Shown here piece after piece: positions 1 through 7,957 of a DNA stretch of 64,000 bases. Source of the stretch: an uncultured Chloroflexota bacterium. Its GTDB lineage: Bacteria; Chloroflexota; UBA11872; VXNJ01. The notes under the pieces were generated by a model. That model did not search any database and was not told where the DNA came from. It saw only the letters and a list, made by a program, of their open reading frames with translations. Both the position numbers and the translations under genes were made by a program. Each line of letters opens with the position of its first letter. Positions within the stretch are counted from its first letter, which is position 1. Where the stretch lies: positions 29,509 to 93,508 of the forward strand of contig CAJWLF010000008.1 of the NCBI GenBank assembly GCA_913043205.1. The letters run 5' to 3'.

Positions 1-332
1 AATAATATTTCTGGCTTAACACTTCGTATCAATTCTACTAGTTGAAGGGTTGTGACCGGGTCATCACCCACTGTGAAATCTGATTGTTCAAGCATGATTA
101 ATGAGCAATCTAATATTTGTGCAGATTCGGCAGCTTCTTCAGCCAATTTCTTGCTGATTTGCCAAGGATCTATATCATGCTGTGACAGATTACCACTGGT
201 AACATGTGCGATCGTGATCTCGTGATTTTTTCCTAATAGGGACAAAGTGCCCCCACAACAAGCTTCAACTTCGAAAGGGCGACCACCTATAACCAGTACT
301 CTCAATGTTTTCCTCAGGTCTTGATTTTGCAT
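1..332 (-). CDS. PIG-L/LmbE-like deacetylase family protein, partial (C-terminus outside window)
   Basis: Reading the minus strand from ATG at 332 gives an open frame to the window edge. After a short leader comes LRVLVIGGRPFEVEACCGGT, then a hydrophobic strand (HEITIAHVTSG) and a helical region ending LIRSVKPEI. This matches the N-terminal Rossmann-like fold of PIG-L (LmbE) Zn-dependent N-deacetylases, which normally begin VLVIGAHPDDVEAGCGGTL. The metal-binding/catalytic AHPDD is replaced here by GGRPFE, so His and both Asp are missing. Activity as a deacetylase is therefore doubtful, though the fold assignment looks good. The gene is divergent from obgE, and CAGG lies upstream of the ATG as a weak ribosome site. 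Only about 110 residues are visible. Confidence 0.6.
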   Translation of the reverse strand, partial: MQNQDLRKTLRVLVIGGRPFEVEACCGGTLSLLGKNHEITIAHVTSGNLSQHDIDPWQISKKLAEEAAESAQILDCSLIMLEQSDFTVGDDPVTTLQLVELIRSVKPEIL

Positions 333-392
333 AATGCATAGACTGTTTACCTGATTTTGTGTTCCGTATGCAAACTATAATTGTGTGAGTAA

Positions 393-1673
393 ATGATGAA
401 ACGTTTTCATGACACAGCAATTTTGTGCGTTCGCTCTGGTGATGGAGGGGATGGGTCGCGCCATTTGAGACGTGAGAAATATATCTCAAAAGGAGGTCCG
501 GATGGTGGTGACGGAGGTAGGGGTGGGCATGTAATATTGCAAGCTACTACTAATGATGCCACATTAATTAGATTTCACTTCAACCAGAAACTTCGGGCGG
601 GTAGGGGAGGGGACGGTGGGCGAAGTGGTAGTACGGGGGCTGATGGAGAAGATCTGGTTGTTCCGGTTCCCGAGGGCACCTTGGTTATAGATAATGACAA
701 CGGACAGGTAATTGGGGATCTAATTAAGGCGGATGATCAGCTGGTAGTGGCTGAGGGTGGTGAATCTGGTTTAGGCAATATGCATTTCAAGAGTTCAACC
801 CATCAAGCGCCTAGGATTTCACTAAAGGGTGGCAAAGGGCAAGAGCGATGGTTAAGGCTTGAACTTAAATTAGTGGCTGATGTGGGATTAGTTGGTTCTC
901 CTAATGCTGGAAAATCATCTTTGATGAGGCGCATTTCTGCTGCTCGTCCTAAAGTAGCAGCATATCCATTCACAACTTTGAGTCCGGTATTAGGAGTGGT
1001 GACGATGGGGGATTTGAGCCTCATTGCTGCTGACATTCCTGGGCTTATAGAGGGTTCTCATAAAGGGTCTGGACTTGGTGATGACTTTTTGCGTCATATC
1101 GAGCGGACAAGATTTCTTATTCACGTAGTGGATATGTCTGGTAGCTCTGGTGATCCGATGGCCAATTTCGAGAAGATTCGTGTGGAATTAGAAATGTCTA
1201 CACGTAAATTGGGTGAACGTCCGTTCGTTGTTGCTGCAAATAAGATGGATCTTGTTGAAGCACAGGGTGAATGGGAAGCGTTTTGTTATGAAATGAGCAA
1301 AATGGACATACTTGTTTATGGTATATCTGCTGTAACGGGTGATGGAATAGACAATCTTCTGAAAGCTACGTTTGAACAGGTATCCAAAACTTTCCGCCCA
1401 GCCATTTTGGATGAGCCAAGCGAAGTGGTACTGCGGCCTGGACCTGGCGTCAACGCGGTTAGCGTAGAAGAAATTTCGCCTGAAACCTACGTAGTTTACG
1501 GTGATCACGTGGAAAAGCTAGTCTCTAGGATCGATGGTGATGTTCCGGAGGCTATGGATTGGTTGCAGAAGCAATTAGAACGACTAGGCGTATGGAAAGA
1601 GCTGCGCAGGTCTGGTGCTTCCCCGGGATGTACTATTCAAATAGGTCAAATCGAGTTTGAGTGGGCGGACTAA
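393..1673 (+). CDS. obgE: GTPase Obg
   Basis: Ribosome-associated Obg/CgtA GTPase that acts in late 50S assembly and stress control. The 426 residues show the Gly-rich Obg fold (about 1-160, with GDGGDG and GGRGG repeats), a G domain, and a C-terminal OCT domain (about 345-426). In the G domain, G1 is GSPNAGKSS (168-176), G3 is DIPGL (214-218), G4 is NKMD (283-286) and G5 is SAVTGDG (312-318). Length and domain order are those of long Obg proteins in Actinobacteria and Chloroflexota. Two ATG codons lie in tandem at 393; no strong ribosome site is visible, so the exact start is uncertain by a codon. It is convergent with rpsR. Confidence 0.97.
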   Translation: MMKRFHDTAILCVRSGDGGDGSRHLRREKYISKGGPDGGDGGRGGHVILQATTNDATLIRFHFNQKLRAGRGGDGGRSGSTGADGEDLVVPVPEGTLVIDNDNGQVIGDLIKADDQLVVAEGGESGLGNMHFKSSTHQAPRISLKGGKGQERWLRLELKLVADVGLVGSPNAGKSSLMRRISAARPKVAAYPFTTLSPVLGVVTMGDLSLIAADIPGLIEGSHKGSGLGDDFLRHIERTRFLIHVVDMSGSSGDPMANFEKIRVELEMSTRKLGERPFVVAANKMDLVEAQGEWEAFCYEMSKMDILVYGISAVTGDGIDNLLKATFEQVSKTFRPAILDEPSEVVLRPGPGVNAVSVEEISPETYVVYGDHVEKLVSRIDGDVPEAMDWLQKQLERLGVWKELRRSGASPGCTIQIGQIEFEWAD

Positions 1674-1734
1674 CGACTAACTTGCTGTAGCATCAACTGA
1701 TATGAGTAACTGATTGGTTAGCACATATCCCCAT

Positions 1735-2088
1735 TTATTTGTTGTGTGACGCGGTGTACGGAAGAAGCGCCAAATAACGTGAGCGTTTTATTTGTCTACT
1801 CAGTAGTCGCTGGTGGCTAGCGTCTAGCCCCGTCTGACGGCGGTTCAGCAATCTTCCTGAGTCTGTAATGAAGCGCCGCATCATTGCCACGTCTTTGTAG
1901 TCCAAGTTGATACGTCCATCGACCCAATCACCTTCTTCGATTCGAGAGGTTCTTCTTCTTGGCCCTCCTCGGCCTCTTGGTCTGCCGCCTTGAGTGGTGG
2001 AGCGGCCTTCGCGATTGTTATTCTGACGATCATCTTGGTTTCTGCCACCGTATGAGGTTGTCTGTTCTAGTTCTGATTCACCAGTCAT
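1735..2088 (-). CDS. rpsR: 30S ribosomal protein S18
   Basis: Small-subunit protein S18, which pairs with S6 on the 30S platform. The conserved core is in the C-terminal half: DYKDVAMMRRFITDSGRLL followed by RRQTGL and RQIKRSRYLALLP. The first 45 or so residues are an unusual hydrophilic extension rich in Gly, Arg, Gln and Asn (GGRPRGRGGPRRR), making the protein 117 residues where about 75-90 is usual. A strong ribosome site, AGGAGG, precedes the ATG. It is the last gene of rpsF-ssb-rpsR. Confidence 0.95.
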   Translation of the reverse strand: MTGESELEQTTSYGGRNQDDRQNNNREGRSTTQGGRPRGRGGPRRRTSRIEEGDWVDGRINLDYKDVAMMRRFITDSGRLLNRRQTGLDASHQRLLSRQIKRSRYLALLPYTASHNK

Positions 2089-2141
2089 GATGAGTCCTCC
2101 TTGTTACTATGAGTGTAGCGTTTGTCCAAATTATGGATTTG

Positions 2142-2606
2142 CTAAAAGGGTAGGTCGTCTGGGTCTATCTCGCCCGGCGACTGTTGGGTTCCAGAGCTGG
2201 ACTGCGGGCTCGGTGTTGATCCACTTCCACCGTCGTCCCGACTGCGGGCTAGCAATTGTAATTGATCAGCTTGAACTTCTAGAGAAGTTCTTGTTTGTCC
2301 ATCATTCCCGGTCCAGGTGCTAGTGCGAAATCTACCAGAGACGAACACTTGGCTTCCTCTTTGTAAGTAGTTGTTGGCTATTTCAGCCAATCCACGCCAA
2401 CAGGAAACCCGAAACCAATCGGTGTTTTCCTCTTCTTGGCCGTCGCGGCCTCGCCTGACGTCCGTTACGGCAACATTAAAGCTAGTCACGGGCACACCGG
2501 TTGAAGTTGACCGCATTTCAGGGTCAGCCCCCAAATTACCTATGATTGTAATTATTTTTGTGCCGCGACTTCGACCCCTTCTTTCATTCCCTGAATAATC
2601 ACTCAT
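2142..2606 (-). CDS. ssb: single-stranded DNA-binding protein
   Basis: SSB coats single-stranded DNA and recruits replication and repair proteins. The 154 residues show the OB-fold (IITIIGNLGADPEMRSTSTG, then WFRVSCWRGLAEIANNYLQRG), a Gly/Ser/Gln-rich linker from about 115, and the acidic docking tail DPDDLPF at the end. It overlaps the end of rpsF by 8 nt, which implies translational coupling, and precedes rpsR in the standard S6-SSB-S18 operon. Confidence 0.97.
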   Translation of the reverse strand: MSDYSGNERRGRSRGTKIITIIGNLGADPEMRSTSTGVPVTSFNVAVTDVRRGRDGQEEENTDWFRVSCWRGLAEIANNYLQRGSQVFVSGRFRTSTWTGNDGQTRTSLEVQADQLQLLARSRDDGGSGSTPSPQSSSGTQQSPGEIDPDDLPF

Positions 2607-3000
2607 TGGAACTCTCGTCTTTTTGTGTATCTACGACGTATTCCTCATCCTGATTATCGACTACTTCATCTGAATCCCTGACGGACTCTAATTTTATTTC
2701 AGGGCCGACACCACCTTCGTCTAAAACCAGCAGGTATCTGATTAACCCCTGTTCGAGTCTTAGTGTTTCGTTTAGTTGAGCAATCGAGCTTGGGTCTGCA
2801 TCCAGCTTATGAAGCGTATAATAGGCGTCTGTCTTTTTGTCGATGGGGTATGCGAGTTTGCGTCTGCCCCAGTGATGGGTAGACTTAACAGATGCTCCTG
2901 CGTCAGAAATAAGTTTTTCTAGATGACCTAGTTGTTCATCGGATATCTTGGGTTCATCTTCTATTTCAAAAAGGGAAACCAATTCGTATTTACGCACCAC
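2599..3000 (-). CDS. rpsF: 30S ribosomal protein S6
   Basis: S6 with the ferredoxin-like fold: KYELVSLFEIED at the N-terminus, then GRRKLAYPIDKKTDAYYTL and RLEQGLIRYLLV. After about residue 100 there is an acidic tail (DEVVDNQDEEYVVD) of a kind also seen in S6 proteins that are glutamylated or extended. The start is GTG at 3000, preceded on the minus strand by GAAAGGATT. It is the first gene of rpsF-ssb-rpsR. The 167-nt gap to the divergent hydrolase gene must hold both promoters, but no clear promoter boxes were identified. Confidence 0.95.
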   Translation of the reverse strand: MVRKYELVSLFEIEDEPKISDEQLGHLEKLISDAGASVKSTHHWGRRKLAYPIDKKTDAYYTLHKLDADPSSIAQLNETLRLEQGLIRYLLVLDEGGVGPEIKLESVRDSDEVVDNQDEEYVVDTQKDESSNE

Positions 3001-3167
3001 TAATCCTTTCTATGGAGTTACCAGCTTCGAAGCTAACTGAAAAATTACTTCTGCTGGCAGAAAGTTCCTCTTTTGGGTGAGAACTGTCATTCAAAGAGAT
3101 AATATCATTTGGGTGTATAACTCGCCCATAAATCGTTTGCACGATATAGCTCTGAGGAGATCTGCCT

Positions 3168-4085
3168 GTGCTTGATACTGACCTGGCTCGTGCTAGACAT
3201 CGTTCACGAAATCCATTTTATCGATGGGGTTTCTGGCCCATTCCTATCGATCCTAACGATTATTTAGGCAGCGGTGAGCTGGTGGATATCGGCATCGGGC
3301 GGGTATACATCGAGTCGATTGGAAATGGGAAAGACATAATAATGCTGCCTGGTTTCGCAGGATCCTCTCGTTCCTTTAGAGGGATTGCGAAGGAATTGCA
3401 GGATGACTACCGTGTCCATCTATGTGATTTTCTTGGGTCTGGTCTTTCTGATAAACCGCAGGGAGTGGACCACTCCTGGCGGGGACAGGCCAGGCAGATC
3501 GACGCAATTATGAAGGCTTTGGAGATAAAGAAAGCAATATTGATAGCAAACTCTGGGTCTTCCATGACCTCAATATTTGCAAGCTTTAGGTCGCCTCGAA
3601 GATTTGAGGCACTCGTATTAATATCGCCGTTTTTGGCCCCTAGTATGGCGGCGAAGTGGGGGGCAAAGCTTGCTGGTAATTCCCTATTTTCGCATTTGAT
3701 GCCGTTGGTATTGGGCAGTCGTTTTGCAGTGAAGCTAGCGAACCATTTAGGGCATTGCGACAAATCTATGATTAATGACGAAACGATTGATGAGCAATAC
3801 TTAGCTCTTGGGAGCCCTGGGTTTTGGGGTTCATTGAAAAGATCTGCTAGATACCTGTATCCAGCCGGAGTACGAGGCATAGCACAGATGATCGAAATAC
3901 CTACTCTGGCGATAATTGCGGAAGCAGATAAAGCATGTGATCTAGAGCGTACACAAGACTTGATTTCAGATATGAGTGGAGGACATTTGGAAATCCTTGA
4001 GGACTGTGGTCATATGATTCATGCTGAAAGACCTGATTCCGCCGTCCGATTGATACGTGAATTTTTGGGCGCCGAGCCTGAGTAA
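3168..4085 (+). CDS. alpha/beta-fold hydrolase
   Basis: A 305-residue alpha/beta hydrolase of unknown substrate. Visible elements are the oxyanion strand IIMLPGFAGSSRSF (57-70), CDFLGSGLSDKP (86-97), a nucleophile elbow around Ser129 (ANSGSS, in place of the usual GxSxG), an acid strand LAIIAEADKACD, and the catalytic His in CGHMIHAERPD near the C-terminus. GTG at 3168 follows GAGGAG at a good distance. There is no signal peptide, so it is cytoplasmic. The family covers esterases, haloalkane dehalogenases and C-C hydrolases; the sequence does not decide among them. Confidence 0.85.
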   Translation: MLDTDLARARHRSRNPFYRWGFWPIPIDPNDYLGSGELVDIGIGRVYIESIGNGKDIIMLPGFAGSSRSFRGIAKELQDDYRVHLCDFLGSGLSDKPQGVDHSWRGQARQIDAIMKALEIKKAILIANSGSSMTSIFASFRSPRRFEALVLISPFLAPSMAAKWGAKLAGNSLFSHLMPLVLGSRFAVKLANHLGHCDKSMINDETIDEQYLALGSPGFWGSLKRSARYLYPAGVRGIAQMIEIPTLAIIAEADKACDLERTQDLISDMSGGHLEILEDCGHMIHAERPDSAVRLIREFLGAEPE

Positions 4086-4125
4086 GTGAAACAATTCATG
4101 GCGATTCGGATATGTAAGTTCTTAT

Positions 4126-5085
4126 TTATTGCGGTGTGGTCAGTGCGCTCGTTAGTTTATCTTCCAATTCTGCTTCGGCAAACAATCCCTCAAATCTGCT
4201 CAGAACTAACTTGTCCTTGATAACAAACACCCATGGTTCTGTGGAGAGGTTCCACATACGTGCTGCTTCGACCCAAGATAACTTGCCTTCTCTTCGAACA
4301 GTGTCTAAGTCAAAAGGTTCGACATGGATGAAATTGGTTGAATGAGGGTGTTTACGATGTATCGCTTCTACTACATCCAAAACAGGTCCGCACATCCGGG
4401 TTGTACAGTACCCTGGAGTAGCAAAAACTAGGACTAAAGGCTTTGGTTCTTCTAAGGCTCTTGTTATTGTCATTTTGTAGAAGGATGGGTTTGGGGTGGG
4501 GTGAGTGCTAATCCGAGCAAGGCCCTCCAGGGTTTTGAATGTTGGATTTGTTGCAGGGATAGCAGCGTCTCCGGGTCTTGGGGCATTGGTTGTGTCGACT
4601 ACTTCGAATGCTAGTTGCGCATATTGCGTGTCTTTTTGAGTGGGTAATTCTATTTCTAATGTTGCTTCCCAATAACCCTCTGAAGGAATATCAACATCGT
4701 CTAATACATACAGGCCCTGGAAACCGGCAAGGGCGATCGGATTTGAGGAGTCTTGCTCAATGATGGCCAAATATTTTGCGTTTATATTGTTAATCGTAAA
4801 TGCAGGCGTCTGGTTGATTGTTGTAATTGTTGCCATAACATTAGCGTTTTCTATAGGGTCGCTCTCTCTAGTCATCAGTTGAAAAGGTATCCGGATTTTG
4901 CCTGGGTAGAATTCTTTGGCCGTTAGAACGGCCACTAGCTGGGTCTGATTAATATCAATTTGTTCAGTCTGCCGTGTTGAAGTGGACAATTCAGCTGAGC
5001 ATGCTTGCCAGCAGATTGTGCATATGATGTACAGGCTAATGAGTGTGGTGTTAAGCAGTCTTGATGCCGGCCTGTTATTAAGCAT
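4126..5085 (-). CDS. secreted thioredoxin-fold protein with CTTRMC motif
   Basis: 319 residues beginning with a hydrophobic N-terminal segment (LLNTTLISLYIICTICWQAC), most likely a signal peptide or membrane anchor. The middle (about 50-190) is beta-rich and resembles an extracytoplasmic immunoglobulin-like domain. The C-terminal 110 residues form a thioredoxin-like domain with FATPGYCTTRMCGPV, a CX4C pair at 227/232 typical of secreted thioredoxin-like proteins in Chloroflexota and Actinobacteria. A role in extracytoplasmic thiol or metal handling is inferred. It is divergently transcribed from the OsmC-family gene, which is another thiol-redox protein. Confidence 0.75.
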   Translation of the reverse strand: MLNNRPASRLLNTTLISLYIICTICWQACSAELSTSTRQTEQIDINQTQLVAVLTAKEFYPGKIRIPFQLMTRESDPIENANVMATITTINQTPAFTINNINAKYLAIIEQDSSNPIALAGFQGLYVLDDVDIPSEGYWEATLEIELPTQKDTQYAQLAFEVVDTTNAPRPGDAAIPATNPTFKTLEGLARISTHPTPNPSFYKMTITRALEEPKPLVLVFATPGYCTTRMCGPVLDVVEAIHRKHPHSTNFIHVEPFDLDTVRREGKLSWVEAARMWNLSTEPWVFVIKDKLVLSRFEGLFAEAELEDKLTSALTTPQ

Positions 5086-5202
5086 TTAGATTTGCAGCTT
5101 GCCTTTCGATACGCCAGAGTTTGCGCTAGCATGGTGGGTGATGAGGCATTTACAGGATTAATGATAGTCCACTGTACTGAGTGTGAATGGGAAAGGCATG
5201 AT

Positions 5203-5691
5203 ATGTCGGACGAAATTGTATACGTTTCCAAAGTTATGGTTGATAGAGTAAAGGGTAAGGGCAAGTTGAAGCGTGTATTTGTTCCGGGGGACGATGGGCC
5301 AGTTTTGATGGGCGTGCATTCAGAAGTTGCCGAATTCTACGGTGAAACCGATGATTCGAACGAGCCTTGTGCGGCTACCTTGGATTATGTTGTTGGAGCA
5401 GCTGCTGGCTGACTGACCGGAACCTTAGGAGGCGCGCTGGAGGCGCGTGGTATTGACGCTACAGATGATAAATTCGTTGCCGATGCAACGGGTGATGTCG
5501 TAAAAGGTGATGATGGAATTTTATTGATCAAGCGAATTCATGTCTCCTATCGACTAATAGTTGACGACGATAAAAGGGAAGCGGCAGAAAGAGCCCACGG
5601 TTTGCATAAGAAGGTCTGTGCCGTGTCGCGTTCTCTGGAGAAGGCAATAGACATTACGACCGAATTGAACATGGAATATTCTGCTAGGTGA
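5203..5691 (+). CDS. OsmC-family peroxidase-like protein with in-frame UGA (candidate selenoprotein)
   Basis: Reading through TGA at 5410-5412 gives a continuous 162-residue OsmC/Ohr-family protein. OsmC proteins reduce organic hydroperoxides with two conserved Cys. The N-terminal part reads MSDEIVYVSKVMVDRV and continues to ATLDYVVGAAAG. The UGA is codon 70, exactly where the family has its reactive Cys, and the same frame continues LTGTLGGALEARGID, then IKRIHVSYRLIV and KKVCAVSRSLEKAIDITTE, with the second conserved Cys at 139. No other stop or frameshift is present. ATG at 5203 has GAAAGG upstream; the frame also opens further back, to 5092, without family similarity. A conventional call would end at 5412 and miss the C-terminal 92 residues. 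Alternatives are a nonsense mutation or a base-calling error. Sec synthesis genes are not in this window. Confidence 0.8.
5432..5448 (+). promoter_or_regulatory. candidate bacterial SECIS hairpin downstream of UGA
   Basis: GCGCGC (5432-5437) pairs with GCGCGT (5443-5448) to form a 6-bp stem closed by one G-U pair, with a 5-nt loop UGGAG (5438-5442). The loop starts 25 nt after the UGA, and G occupies loop positions 2 and 3. Bacterial SelB-binding SECIS elements are coding-region hairpins just after the UGA with a guanine early in a small apical loop, so position and shape fit. A short lower helix ACC/GGT (5422-5424 with 5449-5451) may extend it. Confidence 0.6.
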
Positions 5692-5701
5692 GATTAAGGT
5701 A

Positions 5702-6184
5702 TCAATCAGGCTTGAGCTGATCTTTGGTTTCTAGTACTGAATAACCAGGTTTTACCATACCCATTTTAAGGTATGTGTTGATACCAATGTGGTTATTGTC
5801 GTGGACGTAAAGCCGGAGACCACAATATTCAGAAGAAGCGTCCGCTATTTTTTTGACATGGTTGTACAGACTTCGGAAAACCCCTGACCTCCTGTCTTCA
5901 ATTTGGACGTATACACTCTGTATCCATATGATGTTGCTATTGCGCCAGTCGCTCCATTCCAAAGTTATCATCAATTGGCCGGACACTCTTTTGATCCCGG
6001 ACTCTGTAATTTCGGCCAAGAAATATGATCCTTTGCTTGGATCCTCTATGGCTGATGCTACTCCCTCTTTTAGCAATGCCCTGTCTAGTGAAATGCCCTC
6101 TGATTCCAAGGCCAATAGCTCATTAAATCTGACTATAGTGGATATGTCGGATTTGCTTGCTTCTCTAATGCTTATCTTGTTCAT
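5702..6184 (-). CDS. GNAT-family N-acetyltransferase
   Basis: 160 residues with the GCN5-related acetyltransferase fold: an N-terminal IREASKSDISTIVRFNELLA, the central strand NIIWIQSVYVQIEDRRSGVF carrying the acetyl-CoA pyrophosphate loop (RRSGVF), and a C-terminal GLRLYVHDNNHIGINTYLKMGM typical of small-molecule acetyltransferases. The acceptor substrate is unknown. The start overlaps the end of the upstream zinc-finger gene by 20 nt, so the two are probably co-transcribed and translationally coupled. Confidence 0.85.
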   Translation of the reverse strand: MNKISIREASKSDISTIVRFNELLALESEGISLDRALLKEGVASAIEDPSKGSYFLAEITESGIKRVSGQLMITLEWSDWRNSNIIWIQSVYVQIEDRRSGVFRSLYNHVKKIADASSEYCGLRLYVHDNNHIGINTYLKMGMVKPGYSVLETKDQLKPD

Positions 6185-7322
6185 GCATCTGTAACCTCTT
6201 CCTAGCTACCTCAAACTGGAAATTGGACTCGTCCCAGGCTTGTACGCATAATTTTTTGGACAGCCCAGATATGGATTCTAATTTACTGATATACCTACTG
6301 CGTCTTTTTCTATATGTATTACTGCAAGATGAAATTCGTTTTGATCCTAGCCCCGGACAGAAGCGGGATTGTTTTCTTCCAGAAACAAACAATTTCCCAC
6401 ACTCTCTGCAAGATTTTAGGTAGATTCCAACCTCAGCATTGAAAAGGTCTCTCAAATGAAGATAGGCTGCCTGGATAGGTGCTACCAGTTTTATCCCTTG
6501 CAACGTTATCGAAGTTTGTTTTAGGTTGTTGACTATACAAAATTCTATTATGGTTTCTGCCATTTCTCGTGGGTGCGCATTTTTCTCGAAAGTTATTGAA
6601 CTGTTTAATTTCAGACCGATTGCTAACAGATGGTGAGGTTCAGTAGGGTTAGGCACATGTTGCAATGCGTTAGCGCGACCCTTAAAGTTGTGTAGCATCA
6701 ATGATTTACCTTCGTATAGACGAGCTTCGGGAAGGGATTCAGCAATTCCAGATAATTCATGCTGGAACAATATTCGTTCAAGAGTTGCTGTGGCAGAGTC
6801 TCTATGGTGTATTAGCTCCAGTAAAAAGCCGATCGTTTCTGCATGCCGGGAGATCCATATTAAAGGGTCGTAGTGTGTGTTTTCGCTGGGGGTTAGAGGT
6901 CCAAAACTATTGGTTACCCAAGGTGGTATCGGTTGGTTATTCAATGAGTTATCTCGCCATAACTGGGTAAATCCTAGGGATCCCCATTTGGCCGCAAAGC
7001 CTAAGAAATATTCAGGTTTTTGGCTGGCCGCGTGATCGTCTAGTCGTGCTATGTCAGAGACTATCTCAGCATTACTGCGTGCTGCGGTGTTTATGAGGTT
7101 ATATCCGTCTGGTATTTCCTCAGCACCAATGTCGGTGACGATCTGTTTGAGATCTATGTTCTTGTCAGGTGCTATACAAGGCCAGCTTAGCCTACCTGTA
7201 GGATCGGTACGTAATGAGTAAGAGGGTGCTGTAACGCTCGCACATACCCAGTCTGTGTTTTGTTTAAAGCTAACCATGTTTCTAGATTCTGATCGTGCTG
7301 TATTGTTATTATTGTTTGCCAA
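6165..7322 (-). CDS. protein with C-terminal CGNR-like zinc-finger region, function unknown
   Basis: 385 residues with no enzymatic motif that I recognise. The C-terminal 90 residues hold a Cys cluster, CRECGKLFVSGRKQSRFCPG followed by CSNTYRKRRSR, which resembles the CGNR zinc finger of putative DNA-binding regulators. The part before it is largely helical. The listed start is TTG at 7322, giving an Asn-rich leader; ATG at 7277 is an alternative. It overlaps the GNAT gene, so a regulator-enzyme pair is possible but unproven. Confidence 0.55.
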   Translation of the reverse strand: MANNNNNTARSESRNMVSFKQNTDWVCASVTAPSYSLRTDPTGRLSWPCIAPDKNIDLKQIVTDIGAEEIPDGYNLINTAARSNAEIVSDIARLDDHAASQKPEYFLGFAAKWGSLGFTQLWRDNSLNNQPIPPWVTNSFGPLTPSENTHYDPLIWISRHAETIGFLLELIHHRDSATATLERILFQHELSGIAESLPEARLYEGKSLMLHNFKGRANALQHVPNPTEPHHLLAIGLKLNSSITFEKNAHPREMAETIIEFCIVNNLKQTSITLQGIKLVAPIQAAYLHLRDLFNAEVGIYLKSCRECGKLFVSGRKQSRFCPGLGSKRISSCSNTYRKRRSRYISKLESISGLSKKLCVQAWDESNFQFEVARKRLQMHEQDKH

Positions 7323-7378
7323 CCCATAAATCGAGTATAGTACACATATTATATCAATTATATAATGTGCCCCAGTAA

Positions 7379-7804
7379 TTGTTTTGTGAGGTGCCCCTTT
7401 TGAGTACTGTGCAAATGATCGAATATGACGTGGCCTCCGATGAAATTCGAAGTATTTATGACGACATTATGGCGACTCGCCAAACTGAAACGGTCAACAA
7501 TTTTTGGAAAGTTTTGGCTTCTCGGCCAGATCTTCTGAAAGACACGTGGAATGATGTCAAGAGTGTAATGAGTGCTGGAGAATTGGATCCATTAACAAAA
7601 GAAATGGTTTATGTCGCCGTAAGCGCTGTTAATGCCTGCGATTACTGTATCAACAGTCATACGGCCGCAGCTCGGTCTAAAGGTATGAGTGAAGGGATGC
7701 TAATGGAGCTTATGGCGGTCGTAGGTATGGCGAACCGAACAAATGCTCTGGCAAACGGGCTTCAAATAGACGTTGACAATGCGTTTCGTAATGGTGGTCG
7801 TTAA
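7379..7804 (+). CDS. carboxymuconolactone decarboxylase/AhpD-like protein
   Basis: All-helical AhpD-like protein of up to 141 residues with the family signature NACDYCINSHT (CxxC plus His), which in AhpD forms the redox-active, peroxide-reducing site. The flanking KEMVYVAVSAV and SEGMLMELMAVVGMANR also fit. The frame opens at TTG 7379; the conserved region starts near ATG 7415, and no convincing ribosome site chooses between them. It stands alone, divergent from the zinc-finger gene, and probably works in thiol-based peroxide reduction. Confidence 0.85.
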   Translation: MFCEVPLLSTVQMIEYDVASDEIRSIYDDIMATRQTETVNNFWKVLASRPDLLKDTWNDVKSVMSAGELDPLTKEMVYVAVSAVNACDYCINSHTAAARSKGMSEGMLMELMAVVGMANRTNALANGLQIDVDNAFRNGGR

Positions 7805-7813
7805 CGGTTACAA

Positions 7814-7957
7814 CTATAGATTTTTAAAGAATTCCCAATTTGCTTTCAATGTGTCTTGTCTGTCTAACTTGCTTGGAATGTCGTGCCCGCCTTCGATAAT
7901 ACCAAAGTGGAGTACGCGGCTGGAGTTCAAGCATTCTGTTTCTATTTCTGAAATAAT
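7814..7957 (-). pseudogene. C-terminal remnant of an esterase/hydrolase-like gene
   Basis: Immediately after the stop of the thiamine-diphosphate enzyme gene, and in the same frame, the minus strand stays open for 47 codons to TAG at 7814-7816. It encodes SSRVLHFGIIEGGHDIPSK and then ANWEFFKNL. This resembles the C-terminal His region of secreted esterases and depolymerases (GGH followed by a WEFF helix). No start codon or N-terminal part is present, so it looks like the tail of a deleted gene. Family assignment rests on a short stretch. Confidence 0.35.

Noticed and set aside
5092..5412. 106-residue gene ending at the TGA, starting at 5092
   Set aside because: OsmC similarity begins after ATG 5203 and continues through the TGA, so this is only a part of the gene with an over-long start.
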